NCBI RefSeq assembly: GCF_022968135.1
Contig: NZ_JALJRA010000005.1
Coordinates: 218,586 to 282,585, forward strand
Source of the DNA: Pseudorhizobium tarimense
GTDB lineage: Bacteria > Pseudomonadota > Alphaproteobacteria > Rhizobiales > Rhizobiaceae
Reading direction: 5' to 3'
Length of the DNA stretch: 64,000 nucleotides
Both the position numbers and the translations under genes were made by a program. A model generated the notes under the pieces. It was given only the letters and a program-made list of their open reading frames with translations. It was not told the origin of the DNA and did no database searches. Below, in pieces: positions 45,842-54,104 of this stretch; the first letter of the stretch is position 1; each line of letters starts with the position of its first letter.

Positions 45842-46862
45842 GAGGAAGGGCGGTTCTGAGCTGGACGGGGCGATTCAACACGGTGGTAATCTGGGGCGCG
45901 CGCGGCAGGAGTTTCCTTCAGCTCCCGAACCCTGGATTGATCTCTCCACCGGCATCAATCCGTATTCCTATCCACATTCTCCCATCCCCGCCAAGGCTTT
46001 CTTGCGCCTGCCGGAGCTTGATGCTGTCGAGCGGTTGAAGGGGCTGGCGGCAGCGGCCTATGGCGCCCCTTCACCGGCACACATTGCGGTTGCTCCAGGA
46101 ACACAAATCCTTTTGCCGATGCTCGCACGCCTTCGCGCCACCAGGGGATCTGCAGCCATCCTTTCACCGACCTATGCGGAGCATGCGAAGGCTGCATCGC
46201 AGGCCGGCTACCAGATCAAGGACACGGAGGACCTGTCGGATCTGGAGGCGGCGGACCTTGCCATTGTCGTCAATCCCAACAATCCGACGGGCAGGCTTCT
46301 CAGCCGGAGCGCGCTCGTAGCGTTGGCTATAACTTTAGCCAAGAGAGGCGGGCTTCTCATCGTAGACGAGGCCTTCGGTGAAGTGTCCACGGGGGATAGC
46401 GTGGCCGACGTCGTCGGTGATGGCGGTCTGGTGGTCCTGCGCTCGTTTGGCAAGTTCTTCGGAATGGCCGGTTTGCGGTTGGGCTTTGCGCTTGCCTCGC
46501 CCCACCAGGTGCGACAGCTGGAAGACCAGCTTGGCCCATGGGCGGTATCAGGCCCGGCACTTCATATCGCCACGGAAGCGCTGTCGGACGATAGGTGGAA
46601 GACAGAGATGAAGCAGAAACTGCGGGAGGAAGCGCAGCGGCTGGATTGTCTCCTGCAGCAGTTCGGCATTCTCGTCGCAGGCGGTACTTCGCTCTTTCGC
46701 TATGCACGACATGAGAGCGCCGGCTTCATCTACGAGCATTTGGGGCGTCACGGCATCCTGATCCGGAAGTTCGACGGGCGACCAGTGGACCTTCGCATTG
46801 GTCTACCACACGAGCACGAATGGGACCGGTTGAAGCATGCGCTCGCACAGTTCAGGCTGTGA
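45840..46862 (+). CDS. cobC: Threonine-phosphate decarboxylase-like aminotransferase CobC
   Basis: A PLP-dependent fold-type I protein of 340 residues. It has IDLSTGINPYSYP, VVNPNNPTGRLLSRS, LIVDEAFGEVSTGDS and the PLP lysine in VLRSFGKFFGMAGLRLGFAL. It makes the aminopropanol phosphate used by CobD. ATG 45840 is the only in-frame ATG upstream of the domain, but its ribosome-binding site is weak, and it shares CATG with the divergent cobD start. It converges with the peptidase gene with an 11-base overlap. Confidence 0.93.
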   Translation: MRKGGSELDGAIQHGGNLGRARQEFPSAPEPWIDLSTGINPYSYPHSPIPAKAFLRLPELDAVERLKGLAAAAYGAPSPAHIAVAPGTQILLPMLARLRATRGSAAILSPTYAEHAKAASQAGYQIKDTEDLSDLEAADLAIVVNPNNPTGRLLSRSALVALAITLAKRGGLLIVDEAFGEVSTGDSVADVVGDGGLVVLRSFGKFFGMAGLRLGFALASPHQVRQLEDQLGPWAVSGPALHIATEALSDDRWKTEMKQKLREEAQRLDCLLQQFGILVAGGTSLFRYARHESAGFIYEHLGRHGILIRKFDGRPVDLRIGLPHEHEWDRLKHALAQFRL

Positions 46863-47853
46863 TGCCGCCGCCAAAACGATCCTTCCAGGAGGCTTGTGCG
46901 TTCGGAAAGGGGAGGGACGATGCTTCGTAGACGCCCCGAGCAACCGCCCGAGCCGTCACCATAGTAGCATGGTGAAAGATCTGCATGAGGGCTTCCGGTG
47001 TCTCCACCGGCTTGGCTCCGGTGGCAGCGGAAAACATGGTGTCGCCATCTGCGGACAGATGGGCAGGGAGAATGGCGCGTGCCAGGCCATCGTGCGCCAT
47101 CAGAGACAGCCGGTTTGCCTCGGCTTTCGACAGAACGGCATCGGTCACCACCACGCCAATGGTCGTGGCGATTAGGTTGTACCCCTTCAACCGTATGCGC
47201 GTGTCGAACTGAGGTGGCAGACCCAGTGCTCCGAACTCTGCGTCCTGCTCGAACGGCGCAGCCCAGAAGTGAGGACCGGCGCCGACGGTGGCCGAGCCCA
47301 TCGCATTTACGGCGACAAGAGCAGCCACCCTGTGGCCGTCGGCTGTCACGGCGCTTGCCGAGCCGATGCCGCCCTTAAACGTAGCAGTTGTCGCGCCTGT
47401 TCCGGCACCCACAGAACCCAGTCCGAACCTGCCGGCGCTTGCCGCTTCGAAGGCGACATTGCCGAGTTCGCGGTAGGGAGAGTAGAGGCCCCAATCCTTG
47501 TCGCCGCCGTTGAGGAGGTCGAAAAGGATTGCTTGAGGAACGATGGGCACGCGCGCCGCGCCCACCTGAAGCCCTCGCCCCACCTCGCGAAGTCCGGCCT
47601 GCACGCCGCCTGCGGCATCCAGGCCGAAGGCTGATCCGCCTGACAGGACAAAGGCGTCGACAGTCTGCACTGTCATTGCAGGATCAAGAAGGGCGGTCTC
47701 GCGCCCGCCCGGTGCGCCGCCGAGGACCGAACCCGAAGCCACTGCCGGTTTCTCGAAGACGATCGCTGTCACACCTGAGCCGCATTCGAGATCGGTGGCG
47801 TGGCCAACAGCCACGCCCTCCACGTCCGTCAGCAGGTTGAGCGGCGGCCGCAT
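46852..47853 (-). CDS. P1-family (DmpA/S58-type) peptidase
   Basis: A protein of 333 residues. It has VEGVAVGHATDLECGSGVTA, APGGRETALLDP, VLSGGSAFGLDAAGGV and FKGGIGSASAV. The family self-cleaves before a catalytic Ser or Thr to form alpha and beta chains; here VVVTDAVLSKAEANRLSLMA is the beta-chain-type region. Members cleave D- or beta-aminopeptide amides; the substrate here is unknown. Its stop region overlaps cobC. It lies three bases downstream of the aldehyde dehydrogenase and may share its transcript. Confidence 0.88.
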   Translation of the reverse strand: MRPPLNLLTDVEGVAVGHATDLECGSGVTAIVFEKPAVASGSVLGGAPGGRETALLDPAMTVQTVDAFVLSGGSAFGLDAAGGVQAGLREVGRGLQVGAARVPIVPQAILFDLLNGGDKDWGLYSPYRELGNVAFEAASAGRFGLGSVGAGTGATTATFKGGIGSASAVTADGHRVAALVAVNAMGSATVGAGPHFWAAPFEQDAEFGALGLPPQFDTRIRLKGYNLIATTIGVVVTDAVLSKAEANRLSLMAHDGLARAILPAHLSADGDTMFSAATGAKPVETPEALMQIFHHATMVTARAVARGVYEASSLPFPNAQASWKDRFGGGITA

Positions 47854-47856
47854 GCG

Positions 47857-49398
47857 TCAGATCACGTCGAACTTGACGCCCTGAGCGAGGGGCAGCGTTC
47901 GGCCGTAGTTCATGGTGTTGGTCGCCCGGCGCATGTATGCCCTCCAGGCGTCCGAACCAGACTCGCGTCCGCCACCGGTTTCCTTTTCGCCCCCGAATGC
48001 GCCGCCGATTTCCGCACCCGAAGGGCCAATGTTGACGTTGGCAATGCCGCAGTCCGAGCCGCGATCGGAGACGAAAATCTCCGCTTCGCGCATGTCGTTG
48101 GTGAAGATGGACGACGACAGGCCCTGAGGGACGTCGTTGTGGAGCCGCAGTGCCTCGTGGAAATCGCTGTACTTCATGACGTAGAGGATCGGTGCGAAGG
48201 TCTCTTCGCGGACCGGTCCAGTCTGCGCGGGCATCTCCACAATGGCGGGACGGACGTAGAAAGCGTCCGGCGCTCCGTCGAACTCGACGCGCTCGCCGCC
48301 GATGACCTTGCCGCCAGCCGACTTCGCGGCATCGAGGGAGGACTGCATGCGTTCGAACGCGCCCTTGTCGATCAGTGGCCCTACAAGGTTCCCCGCCTCA
48401 AGCGGATTGCCAACCGTGACAGATTGGTAAGCCTTGGCGAGGCGAGGCACGAGGGTGTCATACACGCTGTCGTGGACGAAGAGACGTCGCAGCGTGGTGC
48501 AACGCTGGCCAGCCGTGCCCATGGCGGCGAACGCTACGCCTCGAAGCGTGAGGTCGAGATCTGCAGAAGGGCCTACGATGGCTGCATTGTTGCCGCCTAA
48601 TTCGAGCAGGGAGCGGGCAAAGCGTTGTGCCAGGCGCGGGCCGACTGCGCGACCCATGGCGGTGGAGCCCGTTGCGGAAACCAGCGGCACCTTCTCGTGC
48701 TCCACCAGAACCTCGCCCACCTCACGTCCGCCGATCAGGAGCGTCGAAAGGTTCTGCGGCGCCGTGTTCCCTTCCGCGATATAGCGGGAGAGCGCCTTCT
48801 CGAAGATGGACTGGACTGCCAACGCCGTGAGCGGCGTCTTCTCGGACGGCTTCCAGATCGTGGTGTTACCGCAGACCAAGGCGAGCGCTGCATTCCACGA
48901 CCAAACGGCAACCGGGAAGTTGAAGGCCGAGATGATGCCAATGGCGCCCAGCGGGTGCCACGTCTCCATCATTCGGTGATCGGCGCGTTCCGTGGCGATG
49001 GTCAGGCCGTAGAGCTGACGGGAGAGGCCGACCCCAAAGTCGCAGATGTCGATCATCTCTTGGACCTCGCCGAGACCTTCCGAGGTAATCTTACCGACTT
49101 CGATTGAGACGAGACGACCGAGCGCAGTCTTGGCTGCGCGGAGCTCCTCGCCCAGCAGTCGAACTAGCTCGCCGCGCTTCGGCGCAGGAACGAGACGCCA
49201 TTCCAGGAACGCCGCATGTGCCTTCTCGATGGCATCTGTGGCAGCCGCGGCCGAATGCTCCGGCAGCTTCCCGATTTCTGCTCCCGTCACTGGCGAGCGA
49301 ACGGCCAGCGTGCCGCCGGTGTAGCTCTCGCTCTTCACGCCGAGGTCGCTGAGTATTTTTTGCGTCTCTGCCGCGAGATTAAGGTTGGCAAGCGTCAT
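47857..49398 (-). CDS. amaB: Aldehyde dehydrogenase, probable alpha-aminoadipic semialdehyde dehydrogenase
   Basis: A protein of 513 residues of the ALDH7 type. It has WHPLGAIGIISAFNFPVAVW, the Glu in LLELGGNNAAIV and the nucleophile Cys in GQRCTTLRRLF, plus REETFAPILYV. Together with the FAD oxidase upstream it matches the amaA/amaB pair for lysine breakdown through pipecolate, in which it oxidises aminoadipate semialdehyde to aminoadipate. The symbol rests on family and neighbour; another semialdehyde is possible. Confidence 0.88.
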   Translation of the reverse strand: MTLANLNLAAETQKILSDLGVKSESYTGGTLAVRSPVTGAEIGKLPEHSAAAATDAIEKAHAAFLEWRLVPAPKRGELVRLLGEELRAAKTALGRLVSIEVGKITSEGLGEVQEMIDICDFGVGLSRQLYGLTIATERADHRMMETWHPLGAIGIISAFNFPVAVWSWNAALALVCGNTTIWKPSEKTPLTALAVQSIFEKALSRYIAEGNTAPQNLSTLLIGGREVGEVLVEHEKVPLVSATGSTAMGRAVGPRLAQRFARSLLELGGNNAAIVGPSADLDLTLRGVAFAAMGTAGQRCTTLRRLFVHDSVYDTLVPRLAKAYQSVTVGNPLEAGNLVGPLIDKGAFERMQSSLDAAKSAGGKVIGGERVEFDGAPDAFYVRPAIVEMPAQTGPVREETFAPILYVMKYSDFHEALRLHNDVPQGLSSSIFTNDMREAEIFVSDRGSDCGIANVNIGPSGAEIGGAFGGEKETGGGRESGSDAWRAYMRRATNTMNYGRTLPLAQGVKFDVI

Positions 49399-49457
49399 GT
49401 CGGTCCTTCCGGTATCAGCAGTTTAAGTTAATGTAAGGAATGGCAGCCGCTTCGCAA

Positions 49458-50741
49458 TCAGAAGCGTTCGCCAGCGAGGTGTGCAATCTGAGCTCCTGCC
49501 TCGTAGTAGGCTTCCTTCAAGGTGCGTAACGGCGGCAGTTTCGGGTCGGTGAATGGCAACGGCAGATCGCCTTCGCTGATCTCGCCGAGGATGTGGCCGG
49601 CCAACACCCTACCGAAGGAGGTGCCGGGGGAAATGCCCCGGCCGTTATAACCGCAAAAGCCGATGACGTTCGGTGCGAACTTGTGCAGGCGAGGCAGGGC
49701 ATTATCCGTCATGCCGATCTGGCCGTACCACTCGCTTTCAAAGTCGAAGTCATCCAGCTGTGGGAACAGGCGGCCAAGCGAACGCTTGGCCCATGCCTTG
49801 TGCACGGTAACGCCGGTGCCACGCAATGCGCCGACGCTGCCGAAGATCAGGCGTCCCGCCTTGTCCATGCGAAAGGACGACAGCACCTCTTTCGTGTCCC
49901 AGCACCCTTCGCGGCCCGGCAGGATGGACCGTTGCAGATTGCTGCTGAGGGGCGCGGTCGCCAGATTGAAATAAGGAAGATGGACCTGTTCCTTGCGGAC
50001 CACTTCCCATGGGCCGTTGCTGTAGGCGTCGGTGGCGACGATGACCCAGTCAGCCGTAACCTCACCGTGCGAGGTCCTGACGATGTGGCGGCTGCCAACT
50101 TGTTCGTGGGAAACTACGGGGCTCTGGGTAAAGAGCGTGGCGCCTGCTCCGCCGGCAGCGCGAGCAAGACCGCGAGTGTAGGCGAGGGGCTGCAGCGTTC
50201 CCGCGCGCATATCGAGCAGGGCGCCTGCGTAGGCGCTGGAGCCCGTACGCCGCTCGGTCTCGGCAGCATCCAGCAGCGTGACCGGCGCATCTCGCTTCTG
50301 CCACTGCCGAGCCCGTTCTTCCAGTTCGCGCATGCCCGTGTCGCCGACCGCGCAATGTAGCGTTCCGTTTCTCTCAAGCTCGCACTCGATCCTATGTGCG
50401 TCGATGATCTGGCGAACGAGGGACGGTCCATTTCCCAGGAGATCCAGCAGCTTTTCGCCATGCTCGGGACCGAGCTCTTCGGAGAAATTGTCAGGCATCA
50501 CCCACATGCCGGCATTGATCAGTCCGACATTTCGGCCCGCGCCGCCGAAGCCGAACTCCTGTGCCTCGAGCAGAACGGGATTGGTGCCGGCTGCCGCCAG
50601 ATGAAGGGCCGCTGAGAGTCCGGTATATCCGCCGCCGACGATGACGACATCCGCAGAGATGGCGCCTGAAAGGGTTTGCGTTTCAGGAGCTGGCGGAGCT
50701 GTCTTTTCCCAGAGGCCGTGGGAGCGCGCATCGTTGAGCAT
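49458..50741 (-). CDS. amaA: FAD-dependent oxidoreductase, probable L-pipecolate oxidase
   Basis: A protein of 427 residues of the D-amino-acid-oxidase-like (DAO) family. The FAD-binding dinucleotide fold is ADVVIVGGGYTGLSAALHLA near residue 30. The C-terminal part has GFCGYNGRGISPGTSFGRVL. It probably oxidises L-pipecolate to piperideine-6-carboxylate, which opens to the semialdehyde used by the next enzyme. It is separated from the dehydrogenase by 59 bases with no gene. Other DAO-type amine oxidases cannot be excluded. Confidence 0.85.
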   Translation of the reverse strand: MLNDARSHGLWEKTAPPAPETQTLSGAISADVVIVGGGYTGLSAALHLAAAGTNPVLLEAQEFGFGGAGRNVGLINAGMWVMPDNFSEELGPEHGEKLLDLLGNGPSLVRQIIDAHRIECELERNGTLHCAVGDTGMRELEERARQWQKRDAPVTLLDAAETERRTGSSAYAGALLDMRAGTLQPLAYTRGLARAAGGAGATLFTQSPVVSHEQVGSRHIVRTSHGEVTADWVIVATDAYSNGPWEVVRKEQVHLPYFNLATAPLSSNLQRSILPGREGCWDTKEVLSSFRMDKAGRLIFGSVGALRGTGVTVHKAWAKRSLGRLFPQLDDFDFESEWYGQIGMTDNALPRLHKFAPNVIGFCGYNGRGISPGTSFGRVLAGHILGEISEGDLPLPFTDPKLPPLRTLKEAYYEAGAQIAHLAGERF

Positions 50742-51000
50742 GTTTTGTTTTCCGGCGAGTGTTGGCCAGTTCTATCGTCCACAGCTTGTGGTGAAAACAG
50801 ACAGATTCTCAACAGCTCATTCAATCGCGGAATGCGAGCCAGCAAGGGGAAGCCGCAGGGTGTTCTCTGTTGCTTGAAGCAGGCGATTCTTTCAGCGGGA
50901 GTGATGATCACGTCCGTCAGCCGCTTGCGATCCGGCAGCGCATCGGTCAAAAAGACGCTCGACCACGCCTCCTACCAGGCCCGACGACAGGACGAAGTCA

Positions 51001-51237
51001 ATGAAGCCCATATTCGTGCAGCTCCGTTGCACTCCCGGAAGAACCTACGAAGTCGCCGATGCCATTTACCAGACGGAACTGGTCTCCGAACTCTACTCAA
51101 CGAGTGGCGAGTGGGATCTCCTGCTCAAGATTTATATCAAGGAAGGCGAGGAGATCGGCCGCTTCGTCAATGAGAAGATCGCCAGCATTCCTGGTATCGA
51201 GCGTTCGTTGACAACGATGACCTTCACCGCCTTCTGA
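51001..51237 (+). CDS. Stand-alone Lrp/AsnC-type ligand-binding (RAM) domain protein
   Basis: A protein of 78 residues that begins directly with the RAM fold: MKPIFVQLRCTPGRTYEVAD, then SGEWDLLLKIYIKEGEEIGR and IPGIERSLTTMTF. No helix-turn-helix is encoded upstream in any frame. Stand-alone RAM proteins occur and can form mixed oligomers with full Lrp regulators or sense amino acids. AGGACG precedes the ATG. It is divergent from the pipecolate oxidase gene, where lysine pathways often carry a full Lrp regulator, so it may be part of that control. Confidence 0.88.
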   Translation: MKPIFVQLRCTPGRTYEVADAIYQTELVSELYSTSGEWDLLLKIYIKEGEEIGRFVNEKIASIPGIERSLTTMTFTAF

Positions 51238-51250
51238 GGCTCGCCAACGC

Positions 51251-51445
51251 TCAGGGGGTAGCAGCGCTCTCCGGCCGCCGGTTGACGAGGTCGCGGATCG
51301 CGGATCGGACTTCGTCGGCCGAACTGAACAATTGCTCATCCAGGTCGATGACGTGGAACTTCACGGCGATGAACTTTAGCCGATCCGCATCCGGCACGAC
51401 GATGCCGACGGGTTCGCCGCGATATTCAATGACTTGTCTCTGCAT
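51251..51445 (-). CDS. Small conserved-type protein of unknown function
   Basis: A protein of 64 residues, starting MQRQVIEYRGEPVGIVVPDA, with the later segment FSSADEVRSAIRDLVNRR. The start ATG at 51445 has GAGGGAGCAG upstream. The composition is normal for a soluble protein and one domain of beta strands followed by a helix is plausible. It is convergent with the RAM protein. I do not recognise a family. Confidence 0.7.
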   Translation of the reverse strand: MQRQVIEYRGEPVGIVVPDADRLKFIAVKFHVIDLDEQLFSSADEVRSAIRDLVNRRPESAATP

Positions 51446-51843
51446 TAAACTGCTCCCTCTGGCTTCCTGAGCCAGCACTGCGAATGAAAACTCAGGTGGA
51501 TTAACCTGAGCTGTTACATTCGACAGCGCAGAGAGAGTCGGCGCCCCACGCCGTTCGTATCTAGCACGACCCGACCAAAGGCGACGCTCGTCACAACAAA
51601 CATGTCCTTCTCCTTAGCAGGTTGCGCTTCCGCCAAATGAGTCAAGGTTCGGTGGCAGTCCAATAATACGCGATGCCGATGTGAGCAGCAACGGACTTCA
51701 GATTATGTGGGATATTTTTCCAGCGAATGACAGGAGGAAGGCGGAATTGTGAAATCCTCTTCTCCTGAAGTCATCCTTCCGCCTGATCCTCGTGTTTGGA
51801 ATTGGCTCGACCTACTCGATCTCAGCGGTGGCTGATCCAAACG
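51446..51843. other. Intergenic region without a confident gene
   Basis: These 398 bases hold a hairpin with CTCAGGT (51491-51497) and ACCTGAG (51504-51510), and a repeat pair around AGGCGGAA (51739-51746) and TTCCGCCT (about 51777-51784) that could help end purU transcription. A possible 28-residue reading frame starts with GTG at 51749. The rest shows nothing I can support. Confidence 0.4.
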
Positions 51844-52725
51844 TCAGCCCATCCGCTCTGACGCATAGCTGCCAGGGCTCGGCGGAAATACGATGGTGCG
51901 GTTGCCGTTGAGAAACACGCGGCGATGGATGTGGGCATGAATTGCCCGTGCAAGCACCTGGCTCTCGACGTCCCTGCCAAGCGACACGTAGTCGTCGGGG
52001 CTTTGGGCATGCGTGATGCGCACGGTGTCCTGCTCGATGATCGGGCCTTCGTCGAGATCAGCCGTCACGTAGTGCGCCGTCGCCCCGATGAGCTTCACGC
52101 CACGCTGGTACGCCTGCTTGTAGGGGTTCGCGCCTTTGAAGCTTGGCAGGAAGGAGTGATGGATGTTGATGATCTTGCCAGACATGTTGCGGCACAGCTG
52201 GTCGGAGAGCACCTGCATATAGCGCGCCAGAACGATCAACTCGGTCCCCGTCTGTTCAACAAGATCCATCAGCTGTGCCTCAGCCTGCGGCTTGTTGTCC
52301 TTCGTGACCTTGATGTGGTGGAAGGGAATGTCGTGGTTGACCACGACCTTCTGGTAATCGAAGTGGTTGGACACGACGCCCACAATGTCGATTGGCAAAG
52401 CTCCGATTTTCCAACGATAAAGGAGATCGTTGAGGCAGTGGCCGAAGCGGGACACCATCAAGAGAACCTTCATCCGCTCTTCGGCGTCATAGATCTCCCA
52501 CTCCATCCCGAAGCGTTCGGCGATGGGCAGGAAATCTTCCAGCAACTGGCCCCGCGTAACGCCCTCCTCCGAGATAAAGGAAATGCGCATGAAGAACTTG
52601 CCGGTGTCCAGGTCATCGAACTGGGAAGAGTCGATGATGTTGCAGCCCTTGCCTGCAAGGTAGCCTGAGATGGCCGCGACTATGCCGCGGGTGGAGTTGC
52701 AGGTTACCGTCAGGACATAGCTCAT
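51844..52725 (-). CDS. purU: Formyltetrahydrofolate deformylase
   Basis: A protein of 293 residues. The N-terminal ACT domain (MSYVLTVTCNSTRGIVAAIS) is followed by the formyltransferase-like domain. The latter has VVSNHFDYQKVV, LIVLARYMQVLS, INIHHSFLPSFKGANPYKQA with the catalytic-type His, and IGATAHYVTADLDEGPIIEQ with the Asp. It releases formate from 10-formyl-THF. ATG 52725 is the last of three close starts (52734, 52728, 52725). Confidence 0.96.
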   Translation of the reverse strand: MSYVLTVTCNSTRGIVAAISGYLAGKGCNIIDSSQFDDLDTGKFFMRISFISEEGVTRGQLLEDFLPIAERFGMEWEIYDAEERMKVLLMVSRFGHCLNDLLYRWKIGALPIDIVGVVSNHFDYQKVVVNHDIPFHHIKVTKDNKPQAEAQLMDLVEQTGTELIVLARYMQVLSDQLCRNMSGKIINIHHSFLPSFKGANPYKQAYQRGVKLIGATAHYVTADLDEGPIIEQDTVRITHAQSPDDYVSLGRDVESQVLARAIHAHIHRRVFLNGNRTIVFPPSPGSYASERMG

Positions 52726-53054
52726 CATCGTCACAGTTCCTCCGCCGTTCGATCGGCAATGTATACATTAAGCGACAGCAGCAGCAGCCAATTTCGTTCT
52801 CACAGTCACAACGTTATGCTGCCATTGTCTCTGGCCACCGCATGCATCGTGCTGAGGTTCGGCAGGCGGCCTCTGAAGGCGTTAAGGAATCTACCGCCTC
52901 CCTCTGGCGATACCGTCCTTATTGCGCCGTTGGGAAGCGTCTTCACGCCGAAGGATCGGCTGCGGCCTGTAAGAAAATCCTGCGGCGCCCAAGTATGCGC
53001 ATAGGTATCAGTCCCAAATCGCAAGGTAGCTTGCATGCATGCGCCAACCTGTGT
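52726..53054. other. Intergenic region between purU and epmB
   Basis: A stretch of 329 bases with short open frames on both strands (minus 52806-53036, plus 52759-53004), none with a convincing ribosome-binding site or a recognisable domain. It should contain the purU promoter; no consensus pair stands out. Confidence 0.4.
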
Positions 53055-54104
53055 TCAACAGTCATCGACGTACCGGTGCACGCCGCCGCGGAAGTCGCTG
53101 ACGATATAGGATCCATCTTCCTGTTGCTGTGCCCCTTCCGCAATCACCGTTTTCCCGTGGCCGCCCGGGATGTCCAGTACATAGGTCGGCTGGCATAATC
53201 CGGAGATGCTTCCCCGCATGGAGGCAACGATCCGTTGTCCCTCGGCAAGCGTGATCCGGAAGTGGCTGGTTCCGGGGGCAAGATCGGGGTGGTGTAGGTA
53301 ATAGGGCTTAATGCGATTCTCGACAAAAGCCTTCATCAGATCCGCAAGGATCAGTGGGTCGTCATTCACCCCTCGCAGGAGTACCGTTTGGCTTACCATG
53401 CCGACGCCCGCGTCCACCAGTCGGGTGCAGGCCGCACGTGCGGCCGGTGTCATCTCGCGCGGATGGTTGGCGTGCAGGGCGAGATAGATGGTCTTGCCGC
53501 TTGCTTTGAGAGCAGCCAGGAGCTCGTCGTCAACGGCAGCCGGATCGACAACAGGAACCCGACTGTGCAGCCGGATGATCTTGACGTGAGGGACGTCGGC
53601 CAGCTTCCGCATGATTTCCGAGAGGCGGCGGGCGGAAAGAACCAGCGGGTCGCCGCCCGTCAGGATCACCTCCCACACCTCCTTATGCTGCCGGACGTAA
53701 TTCAGGGCGGCATCGATTTCTTCTGTCGAGAGAGTTCCGTCGCCTTGTGGCCCGACCATTTCGCGCCGAAAGCAGAACCGGCAATAGACGGGGCACACAT
53801 GCACTGCCTTCAGGAGGACGCGGTCCGGGTAGCGATGGACAATACCCTTGATGGGGCTATGGGCGGCATCTCCTATAGGGTCTGCTCGTTCCGCCTGCGT
53901 GGTGATCAATTCCCTTTTGTTGGGCAAGAACTGGCGCGCGATCGGGTCCTCAGGATCGCGCTGGTCGATGAGGTCTGCCATCGCAGAGGTGATGGCGATC
54001 GCGTAATGATCGCCGACAGCGCGGGCCTCGGTCACCTCGCGCTGATCGAGCAGGCCCGCCGCTGTCAATTCCTCTGGGGTCCTGAGCGTACGTTGTGCCG
54101 GCAT
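53055..54104 (-). CDS. epmB: EF-P beta-lysylation radical SAM enzyme (EpmB, lysine 2,3-aminomutase family)
   Basis: A protein of 349 residues. The radical SAM motif CxxxCxxC is in HVCPVYCRFCFRREMVG near residue 105, followed by VILTGGDPLVLSARRL, the PLP-type segment and HHPDLAPGTSHFR. It converts lysine to (R)-beta-lysine for EF-P modification. The ATG at 54104 shares one base with the epmA stop, and efp is close by, which favours EpmB over a catabolic aminomutase. Confidence 0.93.
   Translation of the reverse strand: MPAQRTLRTPEELTAAGLLDQREVTEARAVGDHYAIAITSAMADLIDQRDPEDPIARQFLPNKRELITTQAERADPIGDAAHSPIKGIVHRYPDRVLLKAVHVCPVYCRFCFRREMVGPQGDGTLSTEEIDAALNYVRQHKEVWEVILTGGDPLVLSARRLSEIMRKLADVPHVKIIRLHSRVPVVDPAAVDDELLAALKASGKTIYLALHANHPREMTPAARAACTRLVDAGVGMVSQTVLLRGVNDDPLILADLMKAFVENRIKPYYLHHPDLAPGTSHFRITLAEGQRIVASMRGSISGLCQPTYVLDIPGGHGKTVIAEGAQQQEDGSYIVSDFRGGVHRYVDDC

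Noticed and set aside
52806..53036. A 76-codon open frame on the minus strand between epmB and purU
   Set aside because: No convincing ribosome-binding site or domain is visible, and frames are open on the opposite strand too, as expected by chance in this composition. It was kept only as part of the intergenic entry.
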